Origin: Syntrophaceae bacterium
GTDB lineage: Bacteria > Desulfobacterota > Syntrophia > Syntrophales > UBA2185
Direction of reading: 5' to 3'
Length of the DNA: 10,640 bases
NCBI GenBank assembly: GCA_003508565.1
Contig: DNUI01000006.1
Coordinates: forward strand, 1 to 10,640
The translations under genes and the position numbers were made by a program. This document shows, piece after piece, positions 7,492 to 10,640 of this stretch (its first letter is position 1; each line of letters begins with the position of its first letter). Below the pieces are notes generated by a model. The model saw only the letters and a program-made list of their open reading frames with translations. It ran no database searches and had not been told where the DNA came from.

Positions 7492-8352
7492 ATGGATAAT
7501 GAGAAGGCACATCAAATTCTTTCGGATATTGAAGATAAACTACTCAATGCGGTTAACCTCGGTTTTGATCACGAGGTACTCGCGGTTCTCGGTGATTCCG
7601 ATGCAAGTGAAAAGGAAATCGAGCTCTTAAAAGGGAAAATAGGAGATGATATTCTCTTCAGGCTGTTCAATATCGCAAATTCCGTGTATTACGGACAGCT
7701 TAGAAGAGGCCCTGTCGATACGTTTTACAAAGTTGTATCCAGACTGGGAATGGATTTCGCGAGAGTTCTCATTATATTTCTGGCATTTGCATCTCTGTCA
7801 AAAGACAAGGATGTGAGAATTATTTTTGCCAGAAGCTTTGCGACTTCCATCCTTGGCGGTAAGGTACTGGCAAAAGAATTCGGACTGAGGGACGGCGATG
7901 CCAGGAAGGTTGAGCTCGGAGGCCTTCTCCTCGAAATCGGCAAAATTATCATTGCACTCTACAGATCACTCTATAAAGACGCATATGAAGAATCTGAAAT
8001 AGGAGAAGAGTTTATTTCTCAGCATCATTCCTGTCTCGGCATGAAAATTATAGAGAAATATGAATTGCCGGAATTTCTGAAGGAGATGATATCCACGGAT
8101 TGCATCACTCTCGAAACTGAACTTATGTCTTTATCCGGCATCGTCATGCTGGCTTACAGCATTGTTGATCTGAGCTTCCGCAGATTCGGCAACAAGTTTG
8201 TTATTGCGTCGCCAATGCCTGATCCGGATGGGATGGTGGTTCATACCACAGGGGAAGTCATTGAAGAAACATTTAAAGCTGTCGGTCTTGCGGGGTATAT
8301 TGAGGTTAAAAGGCATGTATTGCCAAATCAGAAGTTGTCTTTAGAGAGGTAA
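7492..8352 (+). CDS. HDOD-domain signalling protein
   Basis: This is a 286-residue soluble protein made essentially of one HDOD domain, a relative of the HD phosphohydrolase fold that lacks the metal-binding residues and acts as a regulatory or protein-interaction module. Visible family signatures are NIANSVYYG (60-68), the SRLG turn (83-86) with the following hydrophobic helix, and LLLEIGKI (145-152), where a true HD enzyme would have an H-D pair. Here those positions are Leu-Glu, so catalysis is not expected. A His-His (178-179) and a KEMI segment near 197-200 match the later helices. There is no receiver, GGDEF or EAL domain attached. ATG 7492 is the first Met of the frame; only a weak GAGATGA precedes it. 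The next gene on the same strand encodes a PilZ protein, which suggests a shared cyclic-di-GMP or surface-behaviour pathway, but the 276-bp gap and a separate promoter argue against a single tight operon. Confidence 0.88.
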   Translation: MDNEKAHQILSDIEDKLLNAVNLGFDHEVLAVLGDSDASEKEIELLKGKIGDDILFRLFNIANSVYYGQLRRGPVDTFYKVVSRLGMDFARVLIIFLAFASLSKDKDVRIIFARSFATSILGGKVLAKEFGLRDGDARKVELGGLLLEIGKIIIALYRSLYKDAYEESEIGEEFISQHHSCLGMKIIEKYELPEFLKEMISTDCITLETELMSLSGIVMLAYSIVDLSFRRFGNKFVIASPMPDPDGMVVHTTGEVIEETFKAVGLAGYIEVKRHVLPNQKLSLER

Positions 8353-8404
8353 CTGATAAAAGATTTTCTTCGAAGTTGTTTTTCCGCAGATATCCTAATT
8401 AAAT

Positions 8405-8434
8405 TTGACAATAACCGGTTTTTTAGTATATAAG
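8405..8434 (+). promoter_or_regulatory. Strong sigma70-type promoter for the PilZ gene
   Basis: A perfect TTGACA (8405-8410) is followed by TATATA at 8427-8432 (16-base spacer) or TATAAG at 8429-8434 (18-base spacer, five of six matches). Transcription would start near 8440, giving the downstream PilZ gene its own promoter and a leader of about 190 bases. Confidence 0.6.
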
Positions 8435-8439
8435 AATAC

Positions 8440-8628
8440 CCACTTAATACTGTTTGAAACTCTATCTCTTTTGCCCTTTGATGTCTTTGTGAAAGTTCTG
8501 TTTGTTATGATGGTTTGCTGTCTAACTAATTATGTATGCTCATTCCGGGACGTTCACAAATTGATTTATCAACCACATACTATCATCATCGCAAATTTGG
8601 TCTATTCGTAATTATGGCGTTTCGATAA
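8440..8628 (+). other. Long 5' leader of the PilZ gene
   Basis: Between the expected transcription start and ATG 8629 lie about 190 bases. I found no recognisable riboswitch; in particular I do not see the conserved core of a GEMM cyclic-di-GMP riboswitch. There is no strong hairpin and no ribosome site next to the ATG. A 68-codon frame from a TTG at 8405 crosses most of it, but its start overlaps the -35 box, so it is not counted as a gene. Confidence 0.35.
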
Positions 8629-10640
8629 ATGAATGACAAAAAGCCCTGGCAGACGATTCTTACCGATATCAAAAATTTTAAAAAACCATCTGAAGAAACA
8701 TTCCTGCCGCCGTGGCTTTTCCAGCATGAAGACTTAATCGACGCGCTTGAATCTGCCAATCACCTTGAAAAAGAAAAACTGATTAATACCCTCAACCATC
8801 TTCATTTTACAGGCGGTTGTGTCCGTGCCCTATTGCGGAGTTCCAAATACGAAGAAGGAATTCTTGTAAACGCCATACCTGAGATATGCTTGGAGGATGA
8901 ATTAACCTGCTCTTGGGATAAAGGTTACGCCGGCTTCAGTCTGGAAAACTTCCAGCTTCAATATCTTATCATCACAGACTACCAGTCCATTACACTAATT
9001 CCAGCAAGGCTGCTGAATATAAACAATATCGGATTTAAAATTCAATTACCGGAAAAGAGCTACATTATCAGCAGGCGGGGCATATCTCGCTTTACCTGCC
9101 GGGATGTTACTGCAGAGTTAATGCAGAGTGGCTTTCTCGCCAGAGGAAAACTGATGGACTTCAGTCCCCTCGCTTTCCGTATAAAGATAAACCCGGATTC
9201 ACCATCGTCATTTTATTGGTTCAATCCCGACGCTATATCCATAATACGTTTAATCAATACTGACAAAATGTATTTTTCCGGAAACTGCCATTTTATAAGG
9301 CAAAAGCGTGACCTTTACGGGTGGGAAATTGTACTCGCACCTCTTGGAAGCTATATCCATCGCTTTAAAGCAAGAAAAATACGTCATCCTCGCCGCCAGA
9401 TTTTTCCGCCCCCCATCGCTTCTTTTGAACATCCATTTTCAAAGAAGAGGATCCATCGTGAAATTTTTGACATTTCTATTACAGGATTTTCCATTTATGA
9501 TGACGAGAAAGATGGAATTTTGATGCCGGGAATGATCATTCACGGGCTATCAATAGTCTATGCCGGAGAGTTGAAAATGAACTGTGCGGCCCAGGTGCTC
9601 TATCGCCATAAACCGCAGGAAAACAAAATTTGCTGCGGCATAGCCATTCTGGATATGGACATCCATAGTTACAACCGTTTGAATCGCATTCTCAGTTTAA
9701 ACACAGACCATCATTCTTGCATTTCCACGGAAGTTGACATGGACGCTCTCTGGGAGTTCTTTTTTGATACCGGTTTCATCTATCCCAAGAAGTACAAACT
9801 TCTACAAGATTATCGAGATGACTTTAAAAATACGTATAAGAAGCTCTATCAGGAAAATTCCGAAATCGCCATGCACTTTACTTACGAGCAAAACGGAAAG
9901 ATTTACGGTCATTTATCAATGATACGAGCTTATGAGCGCGCCTGGATGATCCATCATCACGCTGCAAGGCCCCTGGAGAAAAAACGTCCCGGGTTCCTTG
10001 TTCTCAAGCAAATGGTGCAGTTTTTATACGGCATGTACCATCTGCCTTCTGCAAAAATGGACTATATAATGTGTTATTTCCGCCAGGATAATTTATTCCC
10101 TGACCGCGTCTTTGGCGGCTTTGCCAGGGAAATAAATAACCCCAAGATTTGTTCACTTGATCTCTTCTCATATATGACTTTCCCGGTGGGTGTACCCCAG
10201 AACCAGTTCAAGCCAGGGTGGTCTCTCCACGAAAGCACTTTTTCTGAATTATGGGAATTAGAACAGTTTCTCAAGCACCAGTCCGGAGGTTATATATTTG
10301 ATGCCCTGAGTTTAGGGCAGAAAAATGTAAACGATGAATCGCTGGAAAGCGTGGCCCAAAGACTTGGTTTTTGTCGACAATGGAAGATATATTCACTCGT
10401 CAACAGGAACTGCCTGAAGGCCGTTCTGGTTGTGAATCAGTCAGATGTGGGAGCAAATTTATCCGAATTATTGAACGGAATCAAAGTCCTGATAATTGAT
10501 CCGGAGAATCTGCCATGGGAAGACCTTTCCCTCGCTGTTGCGAAGCTTACAGAGGTCTACAACCTTGACTACATTCCCCTCCTGATTTACCCTGCGATTT
10601 ATAATGAGATAACAAATATTCCCTGTGAAAAGAAATACCA
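8629..10640 (+). CDS. Tandem PilZ-domain protein with GNAT/Fem-like C-terminal region, 3' end missing
   Basis: The frame is open from ATG 8629, with TAA immediately before it, to the right edge: 670 codons without a stop. Two PilZ signatures (cyclic-di-GMP receptor domain) can be read. The first has R150-GIS-R154 (RxxxR) and DFSPLA at 177-182, where the final Gly of DxSxxG is Ala. The second has R252-x3-R256 and a perfect DISITG at 281-286. An N-terminal segment of about 140 residues precedes them and may be a YcgR-like or divergent PilZ-type barrel. From about 365 the protein changes character: DMDALWEFFFDTGFIYP, then GHLSMIRAYERAWMIHHHAARP near 427-448, then VFGGFAR. This resembles the core of GNAT/Fem-type acyltransferases, and a second similar unit may begin near 545. 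No signal peptide or membrane segment is seen. It lies downstream of the HDOD gene with its own promoter. PilZ is well supported; the acyltransferase reading is an inference. Confidence 0.85.
   Translation, partial: MNDKKPWQTILTDIKNFKKPSEETFLPPWLFQHEDLIDALESANHLEKEKLINTLNHLHFTGGCVRALLRSSKYEEGILVNAIPEICLEDELTCSWDKGYAGFSLENFQLQYLIITDYQSITLIPARLLNINNIGFKIQLPEKSYIISRRGISRFTCRDVTAELMQSGFLARGKLMDFSPLAFRIKINPDSPSSFYWFNPDAISIIRLINTDKMYFSGNCHFIRQKRDLYGWEIVLAPLGSYIHRFKARKIRHPRRQIFPPPIASFEHPFSKKRIHREIFDISITGFSIYDDEKDGILMPGMIIHGLSIVYAGELKMNCAAQVLYRHKPQENKICCGIAILDMDIHSYNRLNRILSLNTDHHSCISTEVDMDALWEFFFDTGFIYPKKYKLLQDYRDDFKNTYKKLYQENSEIAMHFTYEQNGKIYGHLSMIRAYERAWMIHHHAARPLEKKRPGFLVLKQMVQFLYGMYHLPSAKMDYIMCYFRQDNLFPDRVFGGFAREINNPKICSLDLFSYMTFPVGVPQNQFKPGWSLHESTFSELWELEQFLKHQSGGYIFDALSLGQKNVNDESLESVAQRLGFCRQWKIYSLVNRNCLKAVLVVNQSDVGANLSELLNGIKVLIIDPENLPWEDLSLAVAKLTEVYNLDYIPLLIYPAIYNEITNIPCEKKY

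Noticed and set aside
8405..8611. 68-codon plus-strand frame starting at TTG between the HDOD and PilZ genes
   Set aside because: Its TTG start is part of the TTGACA promoter box, no ribosome site precedes it, and the product is an AT-driven hydrophobic string without recognisable features.

Overview
The window looks like a piece of a bacterial chromosome of moderate GC. It probably comes from an anaerobic Desulfobacterota-type (former Deltaproteobacteria) or syntrophic lineage. That placement is an inference from gene content: an aldehyde:ferredoxin oxidoreductase homologue, a rubredoxin-less rubrerythrin-like ferritin, a crotonase, and an HDOD protein beside a PilZ protein. There is no rRNA marker, no tRNA gene, no insertion sequence and no CRISPR array that I can see.

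Layout from left to right. (1) The 3' part of a YgjP/DUF45 zinc metallopeptidase gene enters from the left edge (+). (2) Converging on it is an aldehyde:ferredoxin oxidoreductase gene (-). It keeps all its iron-sulfur cysteines but is broken by an in-frame TGA where a tryptophan is expected, followed within a few codons by a frameshift. (3) Divergent from it is an intact der/engA double GTPase (+), followed by a near-perfect 18-bp hairpin that separates it from the next, convergent block. (4) The block 3898-7154 is all on the minus strand. In transcription order it holds a crotonase-family gene with a one-base deletion near its 5' end, a Na+/phosphate cotransporter with a C-terminal PhoU-like domain, a candidate 37-codon small gene behind a good sigma70-type promoter, and the rubrerythrin-like ferritin. 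(5) The right third is on the plus strand. A 337-bp AT-rich spacer with a TATAAT promoter candidate leads into an HDOD-domain gene. A 276-bp spacer with a TTGACA promoter and a long leader then leads into a gene of at least 670 codons that runs off the right edge.

That last gene is the most interesting object here. It is open from 8629 to the end of the window. It carries two separate PilZ-type signatures (cyclic-di-GMP binding) ahead of a long C-terminal region that resembles an acyltransferase of GNAT/Fem type. With the HDOD protein upstream it suggests a cyclic-di-GMP-linked signalling locus whose output may be an acyl transfer. The output is an inference; the two PilZ signatures can be read directly.

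Two of the eight recognisable genes are interrupted, and both interruptions can be repaired on paper to give family-typical proteins. They are either recent pseudogenes or assembly errors. The sequence alone does not decide which, although the two separate lesions in the oxidoreductase lean toward real decay.
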